Both the position numbers and the translations under genes were made by a program. A stretch of DNA of 64,000 nucleotides from Plantago ovata. Lineage: Eukaryota > Streptophyta > Magnoliopsida > Lamiales > Plantaginaceae. Location: positions 119,139,547-119,203,546 of the forward strand of contig CM051455.1 in the NCBI GenBank assembly GCA_028274465.1, written 5' to 3'. Each line of letters begins with the position of its first letter. Within the stretch, counting starts at the first letter, position 1. This document shows, one piece after another, positions 1-10,040 of the stretch. The notes under the pieces were generated by a model. It saw only the letters and a list, made by a program, of their open reading frames with translations. It was not told the origin of the DNA and searched no databases.

Positions 1-1824
1 CTGATGCCAGTCAAACGGGAATCGGGGCGGTGTTAATGCAAGAAGGGCGCCCCATTGCTTATTTCAGTCAAGCCTTGTGCCCAAATAATCAAGCTCTATC
101 GACATATGAGAAGGAACTCCTAGCAATACTGACAGCCGTGTGCAAATGGTCCAGTTACTTGATTGGAGGTAAATTCATAATTCGAACTGATCATGCCAGC
201 TAGCTATAGCTTGAAAAATTTGAAAGAACAAAAGATCATCAATGGATTGCAGCAGAAATGGTTATATAAACTTATGGGATATGACTTTGTCATCGAATAT
301 AAACAAGGCAAGTCGAATTTGGTTGCAGACGCCCTCTCAAGAAAGTTTGAATATATGGAAGAGCCACCAGAGAAACCAGCAGAATTGTGTGCTTTAACTT
401 CTCAAGTGCGGCCTATGTGGATGGAGGAGGTTTTGACTAGTTATCAGGGTGATAAGCAGATCACTGATTCACTAGTTTCAACTACCATATCTTCGCCAGC
501 TGATGGATTATATTCAGTGGTGGATGGCATTCTCCGGTACAAGAACCGGATTGTTATAGGCAACATGGGAAATGCACGGATAAAAATCATGGAGGCTTTG
601 CATAACTCCGCTATTGGTGGGCATTCTGGCGTGCACACTTGCTATTTGAGAGCTAAGCATCTCTTTTACTGGAAGGGCATGAAGAGGGATATAGAGGAAT
701 TTGTCTTGAGTTGTGATGTATGCAACAGTGCAAGGACAAATCGGTTCCATATCCCGGTCTGCTTCAATCTCTGTCGCTTTCAAATGGGCCATGGATGCAC
801 ATTTCTATGGATTTTATTGAAGGCTTGCCAAAATCAGATGGGAAGGAAGTTATCTGGGTTATAGTTGATAGATTGACGAAGTATGGGCACTTCATCGCTC
901 TCAGTCACCCTTACACAGCTAAGAGTTTAGCTGAAATTTATTTGCAACAAATCCATAGGCTTCATGGTGTGCCAGAGGTGATTGTTAGTGAAAGAGATGT
1001 GGTCTTCCAATCTCAGTTCTGGAAGGAGTTTTCCAAACTGCTTGGTACTAAATTATCTAAGAGCACGGCTGACCACCCTCAATCAGATGGGCAAACGGAA
1101 AGATTGAACCATTGCTTGGAGACATATTTGAGGTGTATGATCCACAACCATCAGAAACAGTGGGTGAAGTGGCTTCCTTTAGCGGAATGGTGGTACAATA
1201 GTTGTTATCATCATTCTATCAAGATGCCACCATTTCAAGCTTTGTATGGATACATTCCCACTCAGCTTTCCCTTGGTTCATATTTACAATCTACCACAAC
1301 TTCTTCTCAGGCTCTCATACAAGATAGGCAAAGGATGCTGCAAGTTCTCAAAGATAACATGTTCCTAGCTTAGGAACGCATGAAGGCATAAGTTGATAGT
1401 AACAGGTCTGAACGAGAATTTATTGTGGGCGATTGGGTATTTCTCAAGATGAAACCCTTCAAGCATGGTAATAATTTACTTCGCCGCCAGACCAAGCTTT
1501 CTGTGAAATATTTTGGTCCATTCAAGGTGATCAAGAGAATTGGACCGGTTGCTTATCGACTGGAACTACATTCCTCCACTAAAATGCATGATGTGTTCCA
1601 TGTTTCTTTGTTGAACAAGAAACTGAAAACTCGTTTTTTTCACTCCTATTCCTATTTTGCCTGCTACCAACAGTGAAGGGGCTCCCATCATGGCTCCATC
1701 AGCTATCTTAGGTACTCGAGTCACACAACATCGCAACAAGCCTGTCATTGAGTATCTCGTTCAATGGGATTCACTTCCAGCTGCCGAAACTACTTGGGAG
1801 ATTCTGAAGTTCATCTTGCCTTGA
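1..1824 (+). pseudogene. Chromovirus pol remains: RNase H, integrase, chromodomain
   Basis: The first 200 bases encode a Ty3/Gypsy RNase H (DASQTGIGAVL near the start, then YEKELLAI and RTDH). A tether with ADALSRK follows near 330. The integrase HHCC zinc-binding region lies at about 595-725 (HNSAIGGHSGVH, then CDVC). The integrase core covers about 780-1340, with MDFIEGLP and the DHPQSDGQTERLN motif near 1070-1105. A basic C-terminal segment (GDWVFLKM) begins at about 1425, and a chromodomain ends the frame at 1824 (IEYLVQWDSLPAAETTWE). In life these cut and insert the element's cDNA. The coding sequence is a fossil with a few breaks. Confidence 0.85.
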
Positions 1825-1852
1825 GGACAAGGCAAATTTAAGGGGAAGGCAA

Positions 1853-2340
1853 TGTAGTGAACTGGGCGTAATATCACCATCTACGAGTCTTGAAGTCGCA
1901 TTTCCATTTATTTGTTTTAGTCTACTATTTACCTTTACTGTTGAGTTATTTTTACAGTTTACCTGGAGGGTAATTCGACCGTTAGAAACAGAATCACCAG
2001 GGCCCACCTCCAACGTTTATCTTCCAAACATTGCAATTGCTCTCTTCTTATACGGAAGCAACAACAACCAAGAGCTCAGTTGGATTTGTTGAGGTAATAC
2101 TCTCAAGTCCTTTGCTATTTCATCTCTCTAAAAATACCAATACCACATCAAAGCCTAATCTCTATTCTAATTTACAGGTGCTCTTGGCGAATCACTCCGG
2201 CGAATTACTTTGTTTTGTTGTCGAATTGATTTCCTATTATTTGTAATTCCAGTTCATCTATAAACACAAACAGTTGATCTTATTAGCTTGAATTATCTTA
2301 TTTTCTTGCCTACTTAATTTTGGGAAATCGGGTCACAACA
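1853..2340 (+). repeat. Chromovirus 3' LTR
   Basis: The proposed LTR begins TGTAGTGAACTG directly after a purine-rich tract (AAGGGGAAGG, about 1840-1849), the expected plus-strand primer, and ends GGTCACAACA. The TG...CA ends and the length of 488 bp suit a chromovirus LTR. The partner LTR is outside the window, so the right edge is an inference from the terminal CA. Confidence 0.65.
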
Positions 2341-2482
2341 ATAGTCGGTTACCCCGGGTTTCCACAACGCGGGGGTAACTCTTATTTACATCATCTTGCA
2401 AGACAGTTGTAAACCAAACCGGACAAGAGTCCCAAATCCAACTAGTCCTAGGTAGGCTATACAGAGACTCAGAAACTAAAAG

Positions 2483-3150
2483 TCAATCATTGTTTATAGT
2501 AACTCGACCGCAGCCAAGCCTTGCCAAAACGTCTGTTGCATGATTGTACTCCTCATATACAAGCACTATCTGACAGTCCTCCACCTTGTTCAACTGAGAC
2601 CTAATACGCTGCATAAGGTGATAGATGTCGCGAGTGCGGCTGCTGAACCTGTGAACACAATTTGCAGCATAAGCAGTCAGTTTGTATTTCCAGAGAATGT
2701 ATACCAAGCTGAACAACTATAAAGAGACCATAATAGAGCGCATAAAGTTCAGCCATAGTGTTATCTACATGCCCTAGAAAACCTACAATGGCACGCACAA
2801 AAGATCCATCATCCCTACGAAGAACACGAACGCCGCCATAACCTGCTCTACAAGAAGCCTGTTGCCAAGATCCATCAATATTTAACACAAACTTTCTTCC
2901 TCTAAGAGATTGCCATTTGCACATAACAGTTCTAGTGGTAGAAATAGAAGACTGAACAGGGAAAGCAACACCACACTATGATCTTAATTATAGAATAACA
3001 AAGTAAAGTTTCTTATTATCAATTTCGACATTCCTAAAAACCATATCATTTCTACTCATCCAAATAGCATAAGCTAAAAGGATGAGATGAACTTGGCCAG
3101 GAGAGTTTAAAGTTAAAAGAGTGAAAATATCTTCAAAACATGTCTTACCC
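2483..3150 (-). pseudogene. LINE-type RNase H remnant
   Basis: On the minus strand, 2924 down to 2601 encodes a plant RNase H-like domain of the RVT_3 type: NIDGSWQ, then GGVRVLRRDDG, AELYALYYGL and LEIQTD, giving the expected D-E-D acidic residues. The end of the domain continues in another frame down to 2483 (RDIYHLMQRIRSQLNKV, then NHATDVLARLG), so there is one frameshift at about 2710-2740. Upstream, to about 3150, traces such as AYAIWMSRNDMVFRN resemble the linker before RNase H in plant LINEs. No reverse transcriptase is left. This is a 5'-truncated LINE remnant, or less likely a decayed stand-alone RNase H-like gene. Confidence 0.7.
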
Positions 3151-3532
3151 CTTTATATTAGGTGTTGACTGTTGAGTATATATAGATCGATCGAATATAC
3201 TTCATCGAATTAATTAAGTAGTACAATCACTACCATAGAGACCAAAGTTTATTGTTGTATACCGGACCTAAATCGATGCTATTCATATCTTCCCGTATTG
3301 TGACCCGACTACCTACAACTATCAAACCTTGCCTCCTCCTCCCCTAATTAACAACCTCCAAACTCAGTTTCCCAATAATGTTGCAGAATTGCAAGCTTAA
3401 AGCAAGACCTCATTCTAGCTCTTTAAATGAAAATTAAAAGATTATGTGTTCAGCTTGACTCACATATGTTTAGTTGTGCTGTGGCAGATGAAAAACGCAG
3501 CAGCAGTCTCATCTCCCGCTGCTAGACATAAA
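3151..3532. other. AT-rich spacer, no gene seen
   Basis: No open frame of note, RNA gene or recognisable repeat is visible here. It separates the LINE remnant from the small hAT-like element. Confidence 0.6.
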
Positions 3533-3540
3533 GTTTCTAG

Positions 3541-3698
3541 TAGGGATTGGGGTATTGTAACCATACCGTAAAAGTGCGGTAAATAAAAAACAACCGTTTA
3601 ACGTCCGTTTTTTGTTTTTGCGGTTACCATTATCGGTGGTAAATTTATCGATGGTAAATGATAAAGCGGCGGTAATGGTAAAATTTTGCTCATCCCTA
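3541..3698. mobile_element. hAT-like MITE (158 bp)
   Basis: The segment begins TAGGGATTGGGG and ends TTTTGCTCATCCCTA, whose reverse complement begins TAGGGATGAGC, so the ends are imperfect inverted repeats of hAT type. The flanking 8-mers are GTTTCTAG (3533-3540) and GGTTCTAA (3699-3706), six of eight matching, as expected for an aged 8-bp target duplication. The interior is full of GGTAA and TTACC words on both strands (subterminal repeats) and has no coding capacity. It would need a transposase in trans. Confidence 0.6.
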
Positions 3699-3706
3699 GG
3701 TTCTAA

Positions 3707-4760
3707 TCAAACTGCGGATGCACTAGCAAAATATGAAAGTGAAGTGTTGGCCGAGAGTAGGGTTGAAGCCAGCAATCTCCTTCATCCCGTGCTTATTTAG
3801 ATCACTTAAAATTTTACGATCTCCTTGACTCTCGCTTTATGCCGCTTGGACGATTTTTTCGCGTTGAATTACATTTAATTGTTTTTTAAAACCTCAACTA
3901 TCAAAATATTGAGATTTTTTTTCTCTAGAAAACTAAACTATTTAATAAATACATATATTATTTCAGTTTAAAATATAATTTTATAAACGTACTTGACTAT
4001 TCCATACGGGTACAATTTTATAAACTCGGACTATATGATAATATAAAATTTATGCACTCTAAGCATACATTAGAGAACAATGTAAACTAAGCTCAAGTCC
4101 AATATAACTTGTGCTATAAGCCAATACCAGTCACTAAAGTCCAATCCACAAATATACTAGGTTACATACTAAAAAAAATTCTCCCCTTTTTCCAACCTGT
4201 GCTGTAGCAGGACCATGCTCCCTTCGCCCCAGGCCGAGAGAGTTTAGTTCTTGTTACCATCTTGGAGCGACACAAGTGATCCTTTGCATAATACTTTAGA
4301 TAAGGATCATGCGAGTAGTTTCCATACTTGAGATATGTGCCCGAAATAGTAAGCCAATTTTGAATCTAATGATCGTATGCACTAATATCCACGGCTTGTT
4401 CCAAGTCGATAATTGTTACTTTTGTAATTTCTCCCGTTAATTAATATTATTTTTTCTCTTAAAAAAATTAAAAGGATTAAATATAGCTATCGGGTTTGTC
4501 GCATAGTTAATAATTTCTTCGTAGCATTACAATTATACATTTTCCCATTTGAACTTGAATTTTTGTTAAAGTAATTATTCTAGCTGCACCATTTATACTT
4601 TAAAACATAAAAAAATAAAAGAGAGAGAAAAGTATATTTGAGTTATATACTTGTGGGGCATGATAATATTTATAGGGAGATTTGTATGAATTGAAATATA
4701 TTGATGGAATATAATATTATTATAATATTATTCAAATTTGACAAAGAAATTATGAAATGT
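3707..4760. other. AT-rich intergenic DNA, no gene supported
   Basis: The sequence is mostly A and T with short homopolymers. At 3707-3800 (+) a short frame contains NQTADALAKYE, which resembles the last residues of a LINE-type RNase H, but it is too short to call. Nothing else coding or structural can be recognised. Confidence 0.5.
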
Positions 4761-4769
4761 TGCCGAATT

Positions 4770-5230
4770 CGTAGTCATGCCTCCTTGGATGAACTAGGAC
4801 TATTTAGCCTAGGTCCGTGAGAGTTCAGAAGACTTTAGTCCAAATTAAGTCAGGCCTTCATATGACTAGACAAGGTCAGTTACATTATCTGGGGACTTGG
4901 CCTATATTTAGGTTCGGTAGAAGATCCATAGTGAACCTTGCCAAGAGGTATGGAAGGACACTAGTGGTCATGGTTAGTACCTCACACCCTTGCCACCAAA
5001 GCTAATAAGACAGACCTACGTTAGGATGAATAGGCCCAAACCTCTGCGAGTCATGATCCAGAATGTTAAGTATGCCAAAAACCACATCCCTTGGAGAAAT
5101 TTAGGTCCGGGAGAAGGACCATGTGGTGGAGGTATGGAACTTGACCACTTGTGAAGGGACACATTCCAGAAATTACTTGAAGATGACCTAGTTGGACATG
5201 GACAAGGCCCATTATTGTCAACATTCAACC
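4770..5230. repeat. Unclassified imperfect repeat
   Basis: GC content is higher than in the flanks. Related phrases recur about every 100-180 bases: AGGTCCGTGAGAG (4812), AGGTTCGGTAGAAGATCCAT (4911) and AGGTCCGGGAGAAGGACCAT (5102), the last two followed by GAGGTATGGAA or AGAGGTATGGAAGG. This suggests diverged tandem units of an unknown repeat. No terminal motif or protein gives its family. Confidence 0.35.
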
Positions 5231-5329
5231 TATTAGTTAGGGTTACTCCAAAATCAATTTAGTTTATTTCAATTATATTCACTTCATATCTGTTTGAAAC
5301 GAAAGTAAATTTTTTTTATAGTGGCCATG

Positions 5330-5928
5330 AAAAACGGAGAAAACTGAGAAACTATATATAGGAGTTCGGAACGTGTGGGGCGAGTCGCCCCACACACCGG
5401 GCGAATCACCTGGTGTGGGGCGAACCGCCCCACGTCCCGGGCGAATCGCCCGGGAGTTCCAGCCGGCCAAGGATGCGTGATGCACAGACAATTGTCTTTT
5501 GGCGCCTTCTTTCGAGCATTTGCGAGGCATTCTCATTTCGAAGGAGTCAGAAGGGAGATTTTGACGAAATGAAGTAGATCCTGAAAAAAAAACGATGTTT
5601 TCGACGCGTTTTTGGATTTCTTTTCCTTTTCGGACTCGGTTTTTGCCTTCTAGTGACCTTTTAGCCTTCAGACTCGACCCCTAGACTTCAAATCCCATCC
5701 GAAATCTTCTAGATACTCCAAAAATATCCTCGGAGCACCTATTCTTCGTTCTCTTCAATATAATTGTCCGGAAAACCACGTTTTTCACCTAAAACATGTA
5801 AAATGCAAACTAAAGGGAAACATGACACTATTCTAATAAAATGCACTATAATATAGCTAAATTAACTTAGAGGATAGCAAAATAGGTGAAAAAAGACTCG
5901 AACGAAGGTGTAAAATACACGTTCATCA
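5330..5928 (-). repeat. Element A 3' LTR, partial
   Basis: This matches the part of the other A LTR lying at about 20275-20741, from AAAAACGGAGAAAAC to the outer end GTTCATCA (5921-5928). It has about 130 extra bases around 5475-5605 that are absent from the other copy. Directly after it, AACTCCCCAAACCG (5929 onward) reads on the minus strand as the polypurine tract next to the LTR. The rest of the LTR towards lower coordinates is not present. Confidence 0.82.
5351..5454 (-). promoter_or_regulatory. TATA box and GC-rich palindrome array in A 3' LTR
   Basis: Palindromes of the form GGGGCGA-N-TCGCCCC and GGGCGAATCGCCC stand side by side at 5373-5454 (four units, one imperfect). On the minus strand the array is followed at once by CTATATATAG (about 5351-5361), a TATA box. 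The position just upstream of the TATA box suggests binding sites in the LTR promoter. That function is inferred. Confidence 0.6.
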
Positions 5929-6529
5929 AACTCCCCAAACCGAACCTTTGCTTGTCCTCAAGAAACTAAGCTAGACTCTAATGCAAAAAACAATGCAACA
6001 CAAAAAATGGAGTCTCATGCCAAATGAAATGAACTAATCTATTGAATCTATCAAAAAACATATGAACAAAAACCATACAAATCATAACATGGATATTGGT
6101 TGAAGAATGCCTCGATTGACCCATACACATTAACATAAGCACTTATGTCAAACAAGATAGTCTCTCGTAACATTCTCTACCTGGACCTAGTCAGTGACGA
6201 CGTAATGAAACATGTTAAAATACAAATGGTTGTCCCGTGCCTATGAAACTGAGGACTTACTATTGTTCACCAAGTTAAGACTTTTCCTCAAAGAGGTCGA
6301 ACCAATACTGGCTCTCATCAAACGAAGGAGGGTTCCCTAAAAAAGATAACACTCCCCTATTCTACCCATCTCTCAAGCAAAGCCTTAAGCTATTCACCAC
6401 AACCTGAATGGAAGGACGAGGGTGGTCTAGAACAGATGACACTTAAACAAACAAAAGACAAAAATTACAACTCGATTACGAACATTACAAGAATTGAAAA
6501 ATGAGACAAACACTTTGCTAAACTGCTTT

Positions 6530-6650
6530 TTGGCTCTCTTTTTTTGGACCCTTCTTTGCTTTTTTGGGGTCTTTCTTTTTCTTTTTTTTTCTTTTCCAGA
6601 TTTTTCTTTTTCCTGGAATTTTTCTTTTTCTTTCTTTTTAGTCAGCAGTA
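6530..6650. repeat. Polypyrimidine tract in element A 3' region
   Basis: A run of T with some C (on the minus strand, A with G) lies in the untranslated 3' region of A. B (about 40040-40145) and C (about 50640-50730) have an equivalent tract in the same place. The open frames read through it are low-complexity artefacts. Confidence 0.7.
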
Positions 6651-6688
6651 GCACAACGAAAAAGAAATTAAGATGACACACAAATGAT

Positions 6689-6828
6689 CTCCCCAAACCT
6701 ATTCGAAAGAATAGGTTGGAGTACAAACTTTACGAAAAAGGAAAATAAACTCACAACACACTAAAAATTGAAAAGCAAGTCTAATGAAAGCGTAACCCCC
6801 TCCCCAAACCTATTCGAAAGAATAGGTT
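6689..6828 (-). repeat. Two stem-loop plus polypurine units in element A
   Basis: CTCCCCAAACCTATTCGAAA and the following bases to AATAGGTT occur at 6689-6717 and again at 6798-6828. On the minus strand each is a perfect stem (AACCTATTC / GAATAGGTT, 4-base loop) followed by TGGGGAG, the same purine word that lies next to the LTR. The same unit recurs in B and C. Confidence 0.75.
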
Positions 6829-7429
6829 GCAAACAAAGGATCACACAGTCTCACACTACCTCCTTCCTAGGCATTTAGCAATCTCAAAGCAAGGTGAAGA
6901 CTTGTTGCCTCTTAGGTACATAATTACTCGGGAAAACAACCATAAGATCCTAACATGCATCATCCTATTATAAAGGCCTTCGTGAACCGCAGTAAAGAAA
7001 AAACCACTAAGTGATGTCGAGACTACCAAGCTTAACTAAGTGCAAACATAAATATGACAAGCCAAGCGAGAAAAACCTCAAACAAATTCATAGAGATGAA
7101 GCATATGATTAATGTCATAATTAGTTAATCTACCCAATAAAAACGTTCAAAAATTTTGGCTATAAACTCCACATAAAACATGCAAGACTATCCTAGGATG
7201 AATGTAGTGTATGCAACTAAATACTAAGAAAGCGGTAAACGTGCAAATGCAAATGCAAACGGATAAACATGCAAGGTACTATACTCATCCTATCAATGCC
7301 AAGCTCTAAACCAATAATGGCAAGCTCCCAACTAACAACACTAGTTCACTTAAATCCCATCCCCCCTCATGAATTTAAAGCAAGTCCCTAACAATAAGAG
7401 AATGAGGTAATAAGATGTGATACTAGATG

Positions 7430-8583
7430 TTACCGCGTGGTTTGGCCTCGGTCGGCTGAGTACACTAGATGTAAGGTATTGAGATTGCTCGAGGGCCCTT
7501 GTTGGTGATCATCGGAGCTCGTGGTGGTGGTGGTAGTTCCCCAAATAGATCGGATAGGACCAACTCCTCCATCAGTATTCATGGCATCCTCATTATCCCT
7601 ATTGTCTTCATTGTCACCACCATCATTGCATTGTCGAAGAGAATCCTCAAGATTAGCCGCTGCAGTTATGGGGTTTTCCATCCGGTATCTCTCTAATAGC
7701 CCGTAAACTGTTGAAGGGGAAAGAGTTGTGCTCTTAGAGTCTCCTATTGTCTCCTATTCATGCCATCCTCATTGTCCCTATTGTCTTCATTGTCACCACC
7801 ATCATTGCATTGTCGAAGAGAATCCTCAAGATTAGCTGCTGCAGTTATGGGGTTTTCCATCCGATATCTCTCTAATAGCCCGTGAACTGTTGAAGGGGAA
7901 AGAGTTGTTCTCTTAGAGTCTCCCTCACAACGTTCTCTATCCCATGGGACCTACAGTAAGCTGCTCGGATACTCAGAGGTCTTCTTCTTCCTTGTCCAAT
8001 GTTGCCCACATTCTCTACGGTTGATGCTCCCGATGTCTATATGGTGCTCCCTCAATAAGCAGTCGAGGGGCACCCCAAAGAGGGGCTGGGTGTCCATGTC
8101 ATTATGTTTTGGAATTAAGTTAGCGATTCGGAACTTCATCACCACTATCGACTCAAGACTAAATCTGATGTGATGAGTCCGCCCCGGCTCCTTCCTATTC
8201 ACTCGGACCTTGCAGTCCTTGTGACAGATTTCTTCCATAATATTTGTTTCAATCCCTTCAGTGGTACGTGAATAGACATAAGAGTGCTCACTCCTGGTGG
8301 ATTGTCGTTCCTCCTTATGGATAAACCTCGAAGTTGTTTCAGAAGTCCATGGCTCGAACGCACCTCTAACGAGATCACTCTCCTTCTCTTGAAAACTAGT
8401 AGACCCAACATAGAACTCATGGAAAACGTCCCTGTCAAATCCCTTGACATGGTTGTAATTGAACCGCCTCCAATATCTCATTGTACCCAAACGGAAGTGC
8501 TCCTCTCCCTTTGTGGCATGGTTCCTACAAACACCTATAATTACCTCGTATAACAAAACAGATTTATGCATACGCAAATGCAA
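7430..8583 (-). pseudogene. Element A second ORF remains (putative plant transposon protein-like)
   Basis: An open frame at 8583-7951 (210 aa) and a shorter one at 7681-7430 lie where B has its second ORF. Shared features are FHEFYVG against VEDFYIAF, a VRG phrase, and VVMKFRIANLIPKHND against MMLKFVQANLIPSTHD. This resembles the 'putative plant transposon protein' family, which accompanies plant Gypsy elements and has no established function. The copy is broken. An upstream untranslated leader with a likely intron donor (about 9072) precedes it. Confidence 0.55.
7581..7938. repeat. 179-bp tandem duplication in element A
   Basis: The stretch containing CATCCTCATTATCCCTATTG at 7585 recurs at 7764 with only a few differences, and the similarity runs on through CTCTTAGAGTCTCC in both. 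The offset is 179 bases. It lies in the second-ORF region. Confidence 0.85.
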
Positions 8584-9276
8584 GAGTGAAACGCACGAGT
8601 GATAACAACAACAATCGAACTCCTCAAAACCTCCATGTCTAGTCTAGTTACTTCTAGAACTAAAAAGCAACATACCAACATATCGAAGACATGTAACATA
8701 TCACATTAAGCTCTTGCTAGACAACAAATAGCCTTAAATCATAAGGCTCAACTCATACCATAGTAGCAAAAATTCTAGCATCATAAATCCTCAAACTCAT
8801 CAATCATGCATTCTACCATCATGTCCAATCTTATCACATCAGTAAATACAATCATATGTACGGAATGGAAGGAAAAGAAACATTGCATAACGAGATATAG
8901 ACATCTAGTAGCAAAATTCTCAGACCAACAAACCAAGCATAATTGAACATGCAATTTATAGTGAATAACGTTTCTAATCACACAAACAACCAACCCATAC
9001 ATCATATAAGCCTAATTGAAGCATAAATCAGACAACCCCCAAATTTGAAAAATTAGGGTTCATGTGAAGATACCTCAGATCTGGAAAACGAATGCACTAT
9101 TGTGAAAGTTGTTCGGATGAAAAGAAAGAGCACGTAATGGAATTCGATTGAAGCTAAAGAACACAAAATTTGATGTACGATTGAAGAATTTTCGATTTGT
9201 TGGGAGTAAGAGAGTGAAAAGGAGAAGAGAATGAGGAAAAAGGGGAAGTCTCTCGTTTTTCTACTTTCAGAAACTA

Positions 9277-9382
9277 CGGGGCGAGTCGCCCCGTGTGTGG
9301 GGCGATCCGCCCCGTGTGGGCGAATCGTCCCCCACTTGAGAGAGAGCGAAGCTCTCTGGTCATGTGGGGCTATTCGCCCCCC
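9277..9382 (-). promoter_or_regulatory. Internal palindrome array of element A
   Basis: CGGGGCGAGTCGCCCCG, GGGGCGATCCGCCCC, GGGCGAATCGTCCC and GGGGCTATTCGCCCC follow one another, the same palindrome type as in the A LTRs. On the minus strand a CT-rich leader follows (about 9240-9180), then the second ORF. The array may be an internal promoter or enhancer for that ORF. The CACTA element is inserted only 14 bases beyond its edge. Confidence 0.55.
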
Positions 9383-9396
9383 ACCTCCAGAGGTGG

Positions 9397-9790
9397 CACT
9401 ACAAGGAAGAGGAGGTTTAGCGACGGAACAATCCGTCGCTAAACCACACCGATCGGTCGCTAATATTCGCTAGCGACCGATCGGTGTTTTTAGCGACGGA
9501 TAAATTCGTCGTCGCTAAACCGTTAGTCGCTAGCGAATTAGCGACCGATGAAATTTCCATCGCGAATTTGCGACAGATTAGCGACGGAAAATGAGGTTGA
9601 CTTTTAGCAACCGATGAATTATCCGTCGCTAAAGTCACCGGACTTTTAGCGACGGATGAGTCTCATCGGTTGCTAAATGTTAGCAACGGATGATCCTTAT
9701 CCGTTGCTAAATGTCTGGGACTTTTAGCGACGGATAAACTCATCCGTCGCTGGGTATAGCGACGGATGAGCCGATCGGTTGCTAATTTTT
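9397..9790. repeat. CACTA left end: TIR and subterminal repeats
   Basis: After the terminal CACTACAAGG, words of the form TTTAGCGACGGATNNATCCGTCGCTAA occur in both orientations, mixed with a second type, GCGACCGATCGG. In En/Spm elements such repeats bind the element's own TnpA protein. About ten units can be counted by eye. Confidence 0.85.
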
Positions 9791-10040
9791 TTTTTTTTAA
9801 TTTTTTAGATATAATAATGCGACCCAAAATCAAATGCAACCTGTTTAATTAAGCAACATGTTACAGAAATTCTATAGACCAAATAAACCAAAAAATAATC
9901 CAAAAAAATCATAATAAATGTACCAAAACCCTCCATACATATAATAATAATCATACGTACACAATACTAATCCAAATAATATCATAGTGTACACAGTATT
10001 CATGTAGAAAATAGTAAATAGAGTCGAAAAGGATAGGGGA

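Larger units (their letters stand above)
1..2340 (+). mobile_element. Ty3/Gypsy chromovirus, 3' part
   Basis: This is the downstream part of a Ty3/Gypsy LTR retrotransposon of the chromovirus clade; the window begins inside its pol gene. The order is RNase H, integrase zinc-binding and catalytic domains, a C-terminal chromodomain, a polypurine tract and one LTR. The chromodomain after integrase defines the clade, in which it is known to guide integration to certain chromatin. The copy is broken, with a few interruptions. The 5' LTR, gag, protease and reverse transcriptase lie outside the window, so neither target duplication nor LTR-based age can be given. Confidence 0.88.

Noticed and set aside
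2341-2482. Regulatory or RNA element after the chromovirus LTR
   Set aside because: A GC-rich phrase (GGTTACCCCGGGTTTCC) stands out, but nothing recognisable can be supported.
3612-3800. Small gene with an RNase H tail (TADALAKYE)
   Set aside because: The first half of the frame is the hAT-like MITE. Only about ten residues resemble RNase H, too little to support a gene.
4817-5005. Small protein gene
   Set aside because: No family, no supporting codon pattern, and it lies in an imperfect repeat.
6427-6726. Lysine-rich or phenylalanine-rich protein genes in the T-rich tracts (also near 40024-40446 and 50626-50865)
   Set aside because: They are translations of homopolymer-like DNA on both strands in the untranslated region of retroelements.
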